DNA of 64,000 nucleotides, taken from contig CBIHLM010000002.1 of NCBI GenBank assembly GCA_966210515.1, positions 62,001 through 126,000 of the forward strand, read 5' to 3'. Source of the stretch: Paradesertivirga sp966210515 (GTDB lineage: Bacteria > Bacteroidota > Bacteroidia > Sphingobacteriales > Sphingobacteriaceae). The notes under the pieces are model-generated. The model worked only from the letters and a program-made list of their open reading frames with translations. It was not told the DNA's origin and did not search any database. Both the position numbers and the translations under genes were made by a program. The first letter of the stretch is position 1. Every line of letters begins with the position of its first letter. Shown here piece by piece: positions 16,644 to 24,413 of the stretch.

Positions 16644-17498
16644 TTATACTAATGGGTTTTCAATGTGAAACTTCACCAAATCATCTATAGGTGACCGGAC
16701 AAGTTTGCCAAGTTTCATATTCCACTCTGTGGCAACTTCTTCCAATACATTCCGAAAATTATAAGCTACAGATCCAATGCAATTCAGTTCGTAGTCCTGA
16801 TAATTCGGATAGTGGCTTACAAGGTTTTTGAAAAAGTCGTTAAAAGAGCTTTTTACAAGGTTGTGTGTGTACTCAATGTTCGCGGTATTATCATAAACAA
16901 ACTTGCTGAACTGAGCGCAGAAACGATTTGCAAGTGGCTTTGAGTAAACATTTTCCTGAATATCGTCGGGAGTAAGTTTGTACGTTTCCCAGAAATTTGC
17001 TCTTACCGCTTCGGGCATGTAGTTTCTTAAATAGTCTAAAAGTAGCTTCTTCCCGATGTAACATCCGCTTCCTTCATCACCTAAAATATAGGCTCCAGAA
17101 TCTATCTGATAACTCACATCGTCGCCATCGTAAATGCAGGTGTTTGTACCAGTTCCTAAAATTGCGGCAAAGCCTTTTGATTTGCCTAAAAGCGCACGGG
17201 CTGCTGCCAGAAGGTCATGACCGACAAAAATTTTACTGCTATGGAATACCACCTGAAAAGCCTCTTTTAATTCATTGGCTTTTTCTTCGTTATGTACACC
17301 TGCACCGTAAAAGTTAACTTCGGTAATTTTATCGTATTGTAAATCTTCGGGAAGATTCTTTTTTAAAGAATCAATTACATACTCACCATCAACAAAGTAA
17401 GGGTTATAACCTTCTGTGTTAAAATAGACTTTTTGTCCCTCGTCGTTTAGAAGGCACCAATTTGTTTTGGTCGAGCCTCCGTCAGCTATTATAATCAT
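16644..17498 (-). CDS. BadF/BadG/BcrA family kinase (N-acetylglucosamine kinase-like)
   Basis: A 284-residue ASKHA-fold kinase, probably cytoplasmic, of the family that phosphorylates N-acetylglucosamine or similar amino sugars. The phosphate-1 loop DGGSTKT (residues 6-12), FVGHDLLAAARAL block, phosphate-2 loop ILGTGTNT, and GAYILGDEGSG are all intact, unlike in its paralogue at 13957-14805. The sugar specificity cannot be read directly. It is convergent with the NrtR-like gene and has a 155-nt upstream gap shared with the divergent scramblase-like gene. Confidence 0.82.
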   Translation of the reverse strand: MIIIADGGSTKTNWCLLNDEGQKVYFNTEGYNPYFVDGEYVIDSLKKNLPEDLQYDKITEVNFYGAGVHNEEKANELKEAFQVVFHSSKIFVGHDLLAAARALLGKSKGFAAILGTGTNTCIYDGDDVSYQIDSGAYILGDEGSGCYIGKKLLLDYLRNYMPEAVRANFWETYKLTPDDIQENVYSKPLANRFCAQFSKFVYDNTANIEYTHNLVKSSFNDFFKNLVSHYPNYQDYELNCIGSVAYNFRNVLEEVATEWNMKLGKLVRSPIDDLVKFHIENPLV

Positions 17499-17653
17499 AG
17501 TTTTCGCTAAAGGGCCCTAAATTAATTATTTATCTGAGAATTGCAGACGACATCCTTAACACTTTCATGTTTTTTTGGTAAAGCGACAAAAATTGCGGCA
17601 TTTTAGGTGATAAACCCGAAAAATGATACCTTGCCTGGAAATAAACCTTTATC

Positions 17654-18241
17654 ATGAACCCTATTTTAAATCAAAACCTGTTTTTTGTTAAAGAACACCG
17701 CGGCATTTTCAAGGCCGCCAATAACTATGATATTATAGATCCGGCAAGTAGGCAAACCGTAATGCAGTGCCGTGAACCAGACCTTGGCATTTTTACTAAA
17801 ATCTTTCGCTTTACCGATTATAAAAGACAAACGCCCTTTAATATTTGTATCAATGACGCAAGCGGACTTCCTGTTGTACGGGTAAAACGCGGCGTTACTA
17901 TATTTCGCTCCGTCGTAGAGGTGTTTGATCACAATGAAGTGTTGGTAGGCCGCTTTCGTCAGCGTATGCTTTCTATTGGCGGCAAGTTTGAAGTGCAGGA
18001 CCCTATGGGACAAACGCTTTGCGTGTTAAAAGGGAAATGGAGCAGCTGGGAATTTAACTTTAGCAAAGGAGACCTGGTTTTAGCCAAAGTGCGTAAAAAA
18101 TGGGCAGGCCTTGGTCGTGAGTTATTTACATCGGCCGATAATTATATGCTCGAAATTGATGAAGTTGTACCGCCTAATGATAAGGCCCGTTTGCTGATTC
18201 TGGCTGCGGTGATGTGTATTGATATGGTGTTAAAGGAGTAA
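17654..18241 (+). CDS. Phospholipid scramblase / LURP-one-related (LOR) family protein
   Basis: A 195-residue protein with the Tubby-like beta-barrel pattern of scramblase/LOR proteins: short strands with repeated GKFEVQDPMGQTL-type turns and a C-terminal hydrophobic helix (LLILAAVMCIDMVL, about 180-193). Bacterial members are widespread in Bacteroidota and of unknown role; the eukaryotic scramblase activity should not be transferred. The C-terminal SADNYMLEID segment is typical of the family. It stands alone, with about 90 nt to the convergent lipocalin-like gene. Confidence 0.65.
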   Translation: MNPILNQNLFFVKEHRGIFKAANNYDIIDPASRQTVMQCREPDLGIFTKIFRFTDYKRQTPFNICINDASGLPVVRVKRGVTIFRSVVEVFDHNEVLVGRFRQRMLSIGGKFEVQDPMGQTLCVLKGKWSSWEFNFSKGDLVLAKVRKKWAGLGRELFTSADNYMLEIDEVVPPNDKARLLILAAVMCIDMVLKE

Positions 18242-18332
18242 TTTTCCGGTTGACGCATTCTTCCATTGTCGGTGTTGTTATTTATTGTAACCACACCAAT
18301 AATGGTAAATAATTAAAGATTGCCGAACTAGC

Positions 18333-18761
18333 CTATTGCTTTTTAAAATGTAATTCAGTTACTATTCTATAAGTAATTGAATCCTCCTGTTCTGTTTCTT
18401 CTTCGCTAAAAACAAACGTATTGCTGTCTACGAATTTTATGGGCCAAACAGCTTTTTCGCCACTATTCGGATCAGAAAGAGTTAATACTCCGTGTCGGTA
18501 AGTGTAATCAACTTCAGCTGTTGGCTCGTCTTCAGCGTGCATTTCTAATTTGCCATTAGATTTAAAAACGAAATACAGCTTATCCAGGTTATCAATCTCT
18601 TCCTCTGACGTTTTAAGAACATTGTTCTCATATACATCAATTTTCATTTTTTGAAGATCCCAGCGTCCGGAAATCGAGTTTTCGTTGTCGTCTTTTTCAC
18701 ATGCGCTAAAATTGAACGCTATTAAACAGGTGAAGATAATGAGATGGTAGATTTTTTTCAT
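18333..18761 (-). CDS. Lipocalin-like domain lipoprotein
   Basis: 142 residues. The signal peptide ends in a lipobox-like FSAC, placing Cys20 as the lipidated residue, so it is an envelope lipoprotein. The mature part has the small lipocalin-like beta-barrel pattern common in Bacteroidota: SGRWDLQKMKI near the start, KLYFVFKSNGKLE in the middle, then alternating strands to a final ELHFKK. No ligand is known for this family. It is monocistronic by position, with about 195 nt free upstream. Confidence 0.65.
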   Translation of the reverse strand: MKKIYHLIIFTCLIAFNFSACEKDDNENSISGRWDLQKMKIDVYENNVLKTSEEEIDNLDKLYFVFKSNGKLEMHAEDEPTAEVDYTYRHGVLTLSDPNSGEKAVWPIKFVDSNTFVFSEEETEQEDSITYRIVTELHFKKQ

Positions 18762-18956
18762 AATACGAATATTAATTAAAGGTATAGATTATTGCGAGTA
18801 TTCTGATGATGTTAATACTGAGCTCCTCGTAATTTGAATTAAACGGAAATAAAAATTTAAACTATTTCCTTATCCGGGATTTAACAACAAATCTTCCTTT
18901 TCTCCCGTTTGGTATAAACTCCTCGAAATGTGCTAAAAATTGAATAGTTTAGTTTC

Positions 18957-19352
18957 ATGACAGACGTTTCATGCGCCGTTATTATCGATCAGAACCAAAA
19001 CATCCTGGTGACCCAGCGCAGCGCCACTATGCCTTTGCCTTTAAAATGGGAATTCCCCGGCGGGAAGATAGATGAAGGAGAAACTGCCGAACAATCTTTG
19101 CTCAGAGAAATAAAAGAAGAGCTGGATATTTCTATTCTAATTGTATCGGCTCTAAGTCCAAACATCCATCAGTACGGAACAAAAACAATTCGCTTAATTC
19201 CATTTGTGTGCCGAATTGTTGCAGGCGAGATTACTTTACACGAGCATCAGGAATATCGCTGGCTAAAGCCGGATGAATTATTGAGTTTAGACTGGGCAGA
19301 AGCTGATCTGCCGGTTGTATATGAGGTGCTTAACCCGGGCCATTACAAGTAA
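18957..19352 (+). CDS. mutT: MutT-type (d)NTP pyrophosphohydrolase
   Basis: 131-residue Nudix enzyme that hydrolyses oxidised nucleotides such as 8-oxo-dGTP, preventing mutations. The Nudix box is complete: G36-x5-E42-x7-R50-E51-I-K-E54-E55, in the context WEFPGGKIDEGET, which is the MutT/CTP-pyrophosphatase pattern. The C-terminal HEHQEYRWLKPDELLSLDW block is also typical. A third Nudix-fold gene in the window, but unlike the NrtR-like protein all catalytic Glu residues are present. A small ORF follows 5 nt after the stop. Confidence 0.85.
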   Translation: MTDVSCAVIIDQNQNILVTQRSATMPLPLKWEFPGGKIDEGETAEQSLLREIKEELDISILIVSALSPNIHQYGTKTIRLIPFVCRIVAGEITLHEHQEYRWLKPDELLSLDWAEADLPVVYEVLNPGHYK

Positions 19353-19357
19353 CATTA

Positions 19358-19591
19358 ATGCCCGTAAATCAATCATTAAGAGAATGTCGGCCAGTTATTG
19401 CTCCTGTATCTTCCGCTTTCCTATTTGCTATATGTATTACGTCATTTATATTAATGATTGGAGATGTCATCTCTTGCTTGCAAGCTTACCCTTCTGTTGT
19501 TTCAATATGGACTATGCTAGGACTTCAGGGAATTATAGCTCCGATTTTAGTTATAAACATCTACAAAGAAGCAGATTGGTCATCCCTTTAG
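19358..19591 (+). CDS. Possible small membrane protein downstream of mutT
   Basis: A 77-codon ORF starting 5 nt after the mutT stop codon. The product would have two hydrophobic segments (about residues 18-34 and 48-66) separated by a short loop, compatible with a small inner-membrane protein. I recognise no family, and a competing overlapping frame is also open, so this could be chance. Its close spacing to mutT is the main argument in favour. Confidence 0.3.
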   Translation: MPVNQSLRECRPVIAPVSSAFLFAICITSFILMIGDVISCLQAYPSVVSIWTMLGLQGIIAPILVINIYKEADWSSL

Positions 19592-19762
19592 GCGTTTCCT
19601 ATCTTCAAACCCTTTCTGTTTTCAGTCTTCCGCAGGAAGATTTAAATCATTCCTTGAAAACCAAGACTCTGTCCGGGCATATATTTACAAAGCTTTATCT
19701 TCCTCCATATAGGTTCGAGCGGTTTTACTTCACAGATTCGAGCTCCTGTCGCAGACGCGGGA

Positions 19763-20476
19763 TTAAACCACGGATTCATACTCCGCCCATTCCATCCCTT
19801 CAGGCAGCCCCATCCTGCTAAACTCAATATGAATTACCCTTCTTCGGGCCTCATTTCTGGTTCTTCCAGATGCATGCAATAACAGCGGCCTCATGATCAT
19901 GATTCCTCCTTTTTTCACTGAGCAAGCTACTTCTTTTTCAATAGTTCGATCAACAGTTTCAGGTCTGTAAATCCCTTTTAAATGGCTTCCACAAATAACG
20001 TTTAAAGCGCCATTATCTTCATCAGTATCATCCAGATGAATTCGAACTGTAAAATTATCTTTCAGAATAGTTAGGGGAGGCTGCACCCCAAACTGATTGT
20101 GCTTAACTGTCCAGGGGCCAAAACCAGGGTGTTCGGTTTTCTCTTTCACAGAAATGGTGAGGTCTTGATGGCAGGCCACAAACCAGTTCGATTGAGGAGG
20201 TTTATCAAAGTAGATAGACTTCACTATAAAATAAGAATCATCAAAAAGCTTGTTAATAATTTCTTTAAGCCGGTTATTAAATACCAGGTCTTTAATGGCG
20301 GGGACCTCTTTCAAAAACTGGCGGATGGCAAATAAATCATTAGTTTTTCTGAAAAGTGAGTTAGACTTATCTACACTATTTATTCTACTTATCAGAGCTT
20401 CAATTTCATTCTCCGTATAGATATTTTCAATTATAGTAAACCCGGAACTGGTAATTTCTTCTGCTTCTTTATTCAT
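19763..20476 (-). CDS. Phytanoyl-CoA dioxygenase (PhyH) family protein
   Basis: A 237-residue Fe(II)/2-oxoglutarate-dependent oxygenase. The double-stranded beta-helix iron ligands are visible: HQD at residues 103-105 and a distal His201 in LLHASG, with a basic segment (RRRVIHIEF, about 211-219) supplying the Arg that binds 2-oxoglutarate. The DEDNGALNVICGSHLKG block is characteristic. Substrates in this family range from fatty acyl-CoA to small hydroxylated metabolites; none is indicated by context. It has no co-oriented neighbour, and its upstream side borders the repeat-rich zone. Confidence 0.8.
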   Translation of the reverse strand: MNKEAEEITSSGFTIIENIYTENEIEALISRINSVDKSNSLFRKTNDLFAIRQFLKEVPAIKDLVFNNRLKEIINKLFDDSYFIVKSIYFDKPPQSNWFVACHQDLTISVKEKTEHPGFGPWTVKHNQFGVQPPLTILKDNFTVRIHLDDTDEDNGALNVICGSHLKGIYRPETVDRTIEKEVACSVKKGGIMIMRPLLLHASGRTRNEARRRVIHIEFSRMGLPEGMEWAEYESVV

Positions 20477-20654
20477 TGTATAGCCATCGCCTGGTAAATA
20501 TCTTATTTTTTAACTGTCTTTTCTGGTTTTGAATGTCCCGACAGGATCAATAAATCCTTACATGGAACCACGACTCCGCTATAGTGTAGAGTTTGTCTTA
20601 GATGTGGTATAAAGATAATGTACAAAAGAACAGTGCCTCTTTCTGGAATGAGAG

Positions 20655-20741
20655 CTACCAAGTAGGTACCATGTTCGGACCAAGTCCACTAAGTAGTGGA
20701 CTTGGTCCGAACATGTCTCGAATAAGTCCCCTGCTTGGTAG
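20655..20741. repeat. Nested hairpin with a 21-bp perfect stem
   Basis: The 21 nt at 20670-20690 (beginning CATGTTCGG) are the exact reverse complement of 20695-20715, with a 4-nt AAGT loop. Outside it, CTACCAAG (20655-20662) pairs with CTTGGTAG (20734-20741), so the whole 87-nt stretch can fold as a nested stem. No T-tract follows, and no gene is adjacent within 175 nt. It may be a REP/MITE-like element or a cruciform. Confidence 0.75.
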
Positions 20742-20860
20742 GAGCTTTCTCCTTATTGAGGTGTACGACTTCTTCGCTTTTACCTCTTGTATATAAATTT
20801 CCTATCCATCCTTGTCGGTAGGAGATTGAGAGCCTTTCATGATCTTAGGATTTTAATATT

Positions 20861-20887
20861 GTCGTTTTTGTCGCTTTTGTCGTTTTT
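20861..20887. repeat. 9-bp tandem repeat, three units
   Basis: GTCGTTTTT, GTCGCTTTT, GTCGTTTTT in direct succession, followed by a decayed GGCGG. It lies in the gene-free stretch 20477-21845 just before the first repeat module. Confidence 0.7.
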
Positions 20888-20902
20888 GGCGGATGAAAAT
20901 TT

Positions 20903-20987
20903 CAATGAGCAGATAAGGACAACCCACACCCGCCACTTCACCGCCGATCGCACTCTCTCCCAAGAGAGGGTTTGGATGCTTAGCAGG
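20903..20987. repeat. Repeat module R2, copy a
   Basis: Starts CAATGAGCAG, contains ACCCACACCCGCC, then a small hairpin (CTCTCT/AGAGAG) and ends TGCTTAGCAGG. The same order of blocks recurs at 21617-21705, and in shortened form at 22661-22714. It lies in the large gene-free stretch before the DUF155 gene. Confidence 0.65.
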
Positions 20988-21095
20988 CGTGTTAGAACCG
21001 AAGCATCCCGCCAGCGCCGGACATAGATTGGCCAGCAGCAGGCTTTGTCAGGCTTCCACGGTCAATGAGCGGACAAAAGGATCCAGAGACAGTGC

Positions 21096-21161
21096 TTCTG
21101 TATAGGTACTGTACAGATACTATACAGATACTGTACACATACTGTACTAACAGTGTACTAA
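21096..21161. repeat. 11-bp tandem repeat, about six units
   Basis: Units close to TACTGTACAGA repeat every 11 nt (starts 21096, 21107, 21118, 21129, 21140 and 21151; outer units degenerate). Each core contains the self-complementary CTGTACAG or a variant. The period is near one helical turn, so all palindromes would face the same side of the DNA. The period is not a multiple of three, arguing against coding origin. Confidence 0.75.
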
Positions 21162-21348
21162 AACTAAATTTGCCAGAACTCTGTCCGGCCACATTTCTAG
21201 AAAGCTCTGTCGGAGCTCCTTCTGGTTTCGCACTCGCAGTACTCATAAGCTTACCCTGCATTAAGATTCCCGTCTGCGCGAGAATGACGGGACTGGTTAT
21301 TTCTCTTGAGTATAACGCATCCAGCAACAGAACAATAACTTCAACCCT

Positions 21349-21602
21349 TAACCTACGAAGCGTTGTGCCATCCCGCCCGTGCCAGAAAGAGATTGGCCAG
21401 CAGTAGGCTTTGTGTGCAGGAAAAGGGCATCGGCTGTTTATCGCAGCAAGGCCTAAGCGCAGGCGTTAACAGGCGCAGCCCTGAACGCTGCTGGAAGATC
21501 TGTGCTGGGTACATGTGCAGAAAGGCACCTCGGGAGGGCACAAGAGTTTTGGTCCTTTTGCGGCCAAAAGGACTAAGCCCCTGCGGCTATCAGCAGAAAA
21601 AG
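21349..21602. repeat. Repeat module R1, copy 1
   Basis: About 250 nt that match 22753-23008 in block order: AACCTACGAAG, a 25-nt identical core (21419-21443, beginning GGAAAAGGGCATCGG), CTAAGCGCAGGCGT, GCGCAGCCCTG, a hairpin GGTCCTTTT/AAAAGGACT (21551-21574) and AAGCCCCTGCGGC. A fragment of its left part (GATTGGCCAGCAG-AGGCTTTGT) also occurs at about 21025-21048. Short ORFs read through it on both strands but appear to be by-products of the repeat. Confidence 0.75.
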
Positions 21603-21616
21603 AACTAGTCCTCAGC

Positions 21617-21705
21617 CAATGAGCAGAAGAAAACAAACCCACACCCGCCCTTCCGCCAGCCATCGCACCCTCTCCGAAGGAGAGGAGTTTGAGGTGCTTA
21701 GCAGG
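21617..21705. repeat. Repeat module R2, copy b
   Basis: Begins CAATGAGCAG only 15 nt after R1 copy 1, contains ACCCACACCCGCC and a perfect hairpin CCTCTCC-GAA-GGAGAGG, and ends TGCTTAGCAGG, matching copy a. It ends 140 nt before the DUF155 gene. Confidence 0.7.
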
Positions 21706-21845
21706 GTTAGAAAACCTAATACTCATCTGTATTGCCCATCTTAAAAATAAAAATCCGCCAATTACCACATTACAATCCAACCCAAAACAAAACCCCAGAT
21801 TAAACTATTTTACTAATACGCGAGCTTTTAATTAAGACAAGCAAA

Positions 21846-22628
21846 ATGGCCACCCAGAAAGTTTTATCCTACCAGATTGCTGATAGTATTGATGTAAAAC
21901 AATTCAAATCAGTCTTCAAGGGTGAGTTGTACTATAGCGATTCTGACGAGTTATTTTATAAAACTGATACCGGCGAATACATCTACGTGTTTAAATATGG
22001 GGTAGTTTGCTTTTTAAACTGCGATCCGATTCAAATCTCTTCCTTTCTGCGACTCATTGCCCCTTTCTGTAAAAACCTCTTCGAAGAAAACATGACCGAA
22101 GAGTACGAGATAGAAACCAATGCCGGTCAGACCAAAATCGGTTATAACGTAATATCCATCACAGCCCCGGATATTCAGGTTATCCGACTCATCATGCTCA
22201 ATGTTTCGCAATCGGTGGCGCTTGATTATTATTATGAGCAAACCACTAAACTTCTGGAAGAGACTAACTATCATACCCAAATTCTGGAGAATAAGGGCCG
22301 CTTAAACATCTCAGGAAAGAACCTGAAAAAATATATCGGTAAAACCCTTTTGCTTAAAAACCGCATATCCGAGAACCTCTATATTTTTGATTCGCCTCCC
22401 GAAACCTGGGACGATGAGAACCTCAATAAAATCGACCTTGGTATGAAACGCACCTTCGACCTCCAGGAGCGGTTTCGCAACATCCATGAAGGTTTGAATA
22501 TCGTAAAAGACAACCTCGAACTTTTTCGTACCCTATTGCAGTACCGGCACAGCACGATGCTTGAGTGGATCATAATTATCCTGATATTGATTGAAGTGCT
22601 CAACGTGTTTATAGAAAAGCTGTTTTAG
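21846..22628 (+). CDS. RMD1/YagE (DUF155) family membrane protein
   Basis: A 260-residue protein with the DUF155 (RMD1/YagE) domain: an N-terminal region with YIYVFKYGVVCFLNC, the central AQSVALDYYYE-type block (here SQSVALDYYYEQTTKLL), the LQERFRNIHEGLNIVKDNLEL coiled segment and a C-terminal transmembrane helix (about 240-257, WIIIILILIEVLNVF). Eukaryotic relatives (RMD1, RMND1) act at mitochondrial or membrane sites and support translation or meiotic division; no bacterial function is established. It is isolated, with about 500 nt or more of repeat modules on each side, and its base composition is ordinary for the window. Confidence 0.8.
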   Translation: MATQKVLSYQIADSIDVKQFKSVFKGELYYSDSDELFYKTDTGEYIYVFKYGVVCFLNCDPIQISSFLRLIAPFCKNLFEENMTEEYEIETNAGQTKIGYNVISITAPDIQVIRLIMLNVSQSVALDYYYEQTTKLLEETNYHTQILENKGRLNISGKNLKKYIGKTLLLKNRISENLYIFDSPPETWDDENLNKIDLGMKRTFDLQERFRNIHEGLNIVKDNLELFRTLLQYRHSTMLEWIIIILILIEVLNVFIEKLF

Positions 22629-22660
22629 AATTCATTGGGCAGTCCAATTCTGTCCCAAAC

Positions 22661-22714
22661 GAGCAGAAAAATAAAAGCCCTCACCCGCCATTTCACAAGC
22701 CTTCACAGCCTCTC
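22661..22714. repeat. Repeat module R2, short copy c
   Basis: GAGCAG, then CCCTCACCCGCCATTTCAC and CACAGCCTCTC in the same order as in copies a and b, but without the distal half. It begins about 30 nt after the DUF155 stop codon, so R2 sits on both sides of that gene. Confidence 0.45.
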
Positions 22715-22752
22715 AATCATTATCCCACCAACCCAACATCCCCAACCCAACC

Positions 22753-23008
22753 TCAACCTACGAAGCCCTGCCTTCCGACAAATGCCGGAAAGAATTTTCT
22801 CATCAGCAGGCCCCCGAGCGAAGGAAAAGGGCATCGGCTGTTTATCGAAGCAAAGCCCTAAGCGCAGGCGTAAACAGACGCAGCCCTGCGCGCTGATGAT
22901 AAAATTGTGAAAAGCCCTGTGCGGCAAAGGCATCTCAGGAAGGCATTGATTTTTGGTCCTTTTTATCAAGAAAAAGGACTAAGCCCCTGCGGCAATGAGC
23001 AGAAAAAA
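22753..23008. repeat. Repeat module R1, copy 2
   Basis: Second copy of the R1 module, sharing the 25-nt identical core at 22823-22847 and the terminal hairpin GGTCCTTTTT/AAAAAGGAC (22955-22979). The hairpin loop differs from copy 1 (ATCAAG against GCGGCC) while the stem is kept. It ends CAATGAGCAGAAAAAA, the start of another R2. It fills most of the gene-free stretch 22629-23142. Confidence 0.75.
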
Positions 23009-23142
23009 CAACCTAAGAAATCCTGCCTTATGTCTCAAAACAAAGGACCACGGCTCGACGCTAAGAGCACAAGGAAAATTTTCTCCGCAAACAATCCTCC
23101 CAAAATCACGATCCATTCAATAAAAAAACCTATTATTAAATT

Positions 23143-23595
23143 ATGAAAAATATATTCGACCCCAGTGTTACAGAAGAAATTATAGCTCGTATAAATCAGT
23201 TAAAGCCCGATTCTCAACCCCTATGGGGTAAAATGAATGTGGCACAGATGCTGGCACATTGTAGTGTAACTTATGAAACAGTTTTTGAGGATAAACACAA
23301 AAAACCCAATCCATTGATGAAGTTTATTCTTAAGACCTTTGTGAAAAAGATCGTGATTGGCGAAGCCCCTTATAAGCGGAATAACCCGACCGCTCCACAT
23401 TATATTATAAGTGATTCAAAGGATTTTGAGATCGAAAGAAAACGTTTAATAGACTACATTATTAAAACTCAGCAATTGGGGGAGAGTTATTTTGATAAAA
23501 AAGAATCACATTCCTTTGGCCGATTATCTTCCGGCGAATGGAATAATATGTTCTACAAGCATCTTGATCATCATTTGAATCAGTTTGGTGTGTAA
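23143..23595 (+). CDS. DUF1569 (DinB-like fold) protein
   Basis: 150 residues matching DUF1569, a four-helix DinB-like family with a His-containing metal site. Visible elements are WGKMNVAQMLAHCSVTYET (first conserved helix with His), the GEAPYKRNNPTAPHY block, and the C-terminal SHSFGRLSSGEWNNMFYKHLDHHLNQFGV block, which carries the remaining His residues. The function is unknown; DinB relatives include thiol transferases. It is a single gene convergent with glpR. Confidence 0.8.
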   Translation: MKNIFDPSVTEEIIARINQLKPDSQPLWGKMNVAQMLAHCSVTYETVFEDKHKKPNPLMKFILKTFVKKIVIGEAPYKRNNPTAPHYIISDSKDFEIERKRLIDYIIKTQQLGESYFDKKESHSFGRLSSGEWNNMFYKHLDHHLNQFGV

Positions 23596-23642
23596 ACAGC
23601 CTCAAGTTTAGAAGCAATGAAGTGCTTATAAGCTGTGATGAA

Positions 23643-24407
23643 TTATACAATCGAAACCTTAATTCCCATTGCTTCTAACTTTTCAACCAGATGCTCAGAA
23701 ACCCCGCTATCTGTAATTATTTCATGAATCTCATCGATTCCGCAGATTCTTCCAAATCCACGTTTTCCGAATTTTGTCGAATCGGTTACAACAATAGTAT
23801 GTTGAGAGGCGGATATCATTTTGCGGTTCAGGTGCGCTTCCAATGCATTGGTGGTGGTTAATCCATATTCGAGGTCAATGCCATCGACACCTAAATACAA
23901 TTTGCTGCAAAATACATCCGAAAGTATTTGCTCGGCATAAGGTCCGGTAACGGAAGAAGAACTCTTTCTTAAAAGACCTCCCAGCAACAGGATTTCCACT
24001 TCGGGGTGCCTTAGCAATTCCTGCGCTACGTTAATTGCAGACGTGATTACTGTTAAATTCCCCTTCGGCTGAATGTTTTTTGCCAATGCCAATACTGTTG
24101 TTCCTGATGCGATTACGATAGAATCGTTTGCTTCGATCAAGCTGGCTGCTTTTATGCCGATTTTTGTTTTCTCATCCGACTGTAGCTTTTCTTTTTCGTT
24201 AACCGGCCGGTCCATGGTATAGGGGTTGCTCAATGTGGCTCCACCGTGTGTTCTAAATAGTAAGCTTTTGTCTTCTAAAAGTTTCAGATCCTTTCGAATT
24301 GTTACCGGGGAAACATTTAGTTCTTTGCACAAGTCCAGTACATTGATATGTCCTTCCTTTTGGATCTTATTCAGTATTAACTGATGTCTTTCTGCAATGT
24401 TGATCAT
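23643..24407 (-). CDS. glpR: DeoR/GlpR-family transcriptional repressor
   Basis: A 254-residue DeoR-type regulator: N-terminal helix-turn-helix (about residues 1-57, with LNVSPVTIRKDLKLLEDKSLLFRTHGGA, the DeoR signature) and a C-terminal phosphosugar-sensing domain (SIVIASGTTVLALA, GVDGID, VTDSTKFG). The ATG at 24407 gives the standard start (MINIAERHQLIL); a TTG seven codons upstream is less likely. It is divergent from glpD, and the DeoR family commonly senses a pathway phosphosugar; glycerol 3-phosphate is the natural guess. The 233-nt gap to glpD carries three copies of TGCTTTCG, one of them only 7 nt upstream of the glpR start, which suggests autoregulation. Confidence 0.85.
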   Translation of the reverse strand: MINIAERHQLILNKIQKEGHINVLDLCKELNVSPVTIRKDLKLLEDKSLLFRTHGGATLSNPYTMDRPVNEKEKLQSDEKTKIGIKAASLIEANDSIVIASGTTVLALAKNIQPKGNLTVITSAINVAQELLRHPEVEILLLGGLLRKSSSSVTGPYAEQILSDVFCSKLYLGVDGIDLEYGLTTTNALEAHLNRKMISASQHTIVVTDSTKFGKRGFGRICGIDEIHEIITDSGVSEHLVEKLEAMGIKVSIV

Positions 24408-24413
24408 TCTCTT

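Noticed and set aside
19315..19821. 168-codon frame overlapping mutT and the small ORF after it
   Set aside because: It starts inside mutT, its product has no recognisable domain, and it crosses into the end of the PhyH gene on the other strand.
20861..21161. Possible CRISPR array
   Set aside because: Units are 9 or 11 nt with no spacers of constant length, and no cas genes are present in the window.
21065..21406. Plus-strand reading frame of 113 codons across the 11-bp tandem repeat
   Set aside because: The repeat period is not a multiple of three, the frame has no family resemblance, and the region shows repeat structure on both strands. The same holds for minus frames there.
22635..23146. 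Short open frames on both strands within R1/R2 modules (for example 22635-22910 and 22703-22969)
   Set aside because: They are read-throughs of the duplicated repeat; similar frames arise in both copies and on opposite strands.
23596..23642. Terminator between the DUF1569 gene and glpR
   Set aside because: Only short, weak inverted repeats (AAGCA/TGCTT) with no T-tract; not strong enough to annotate.
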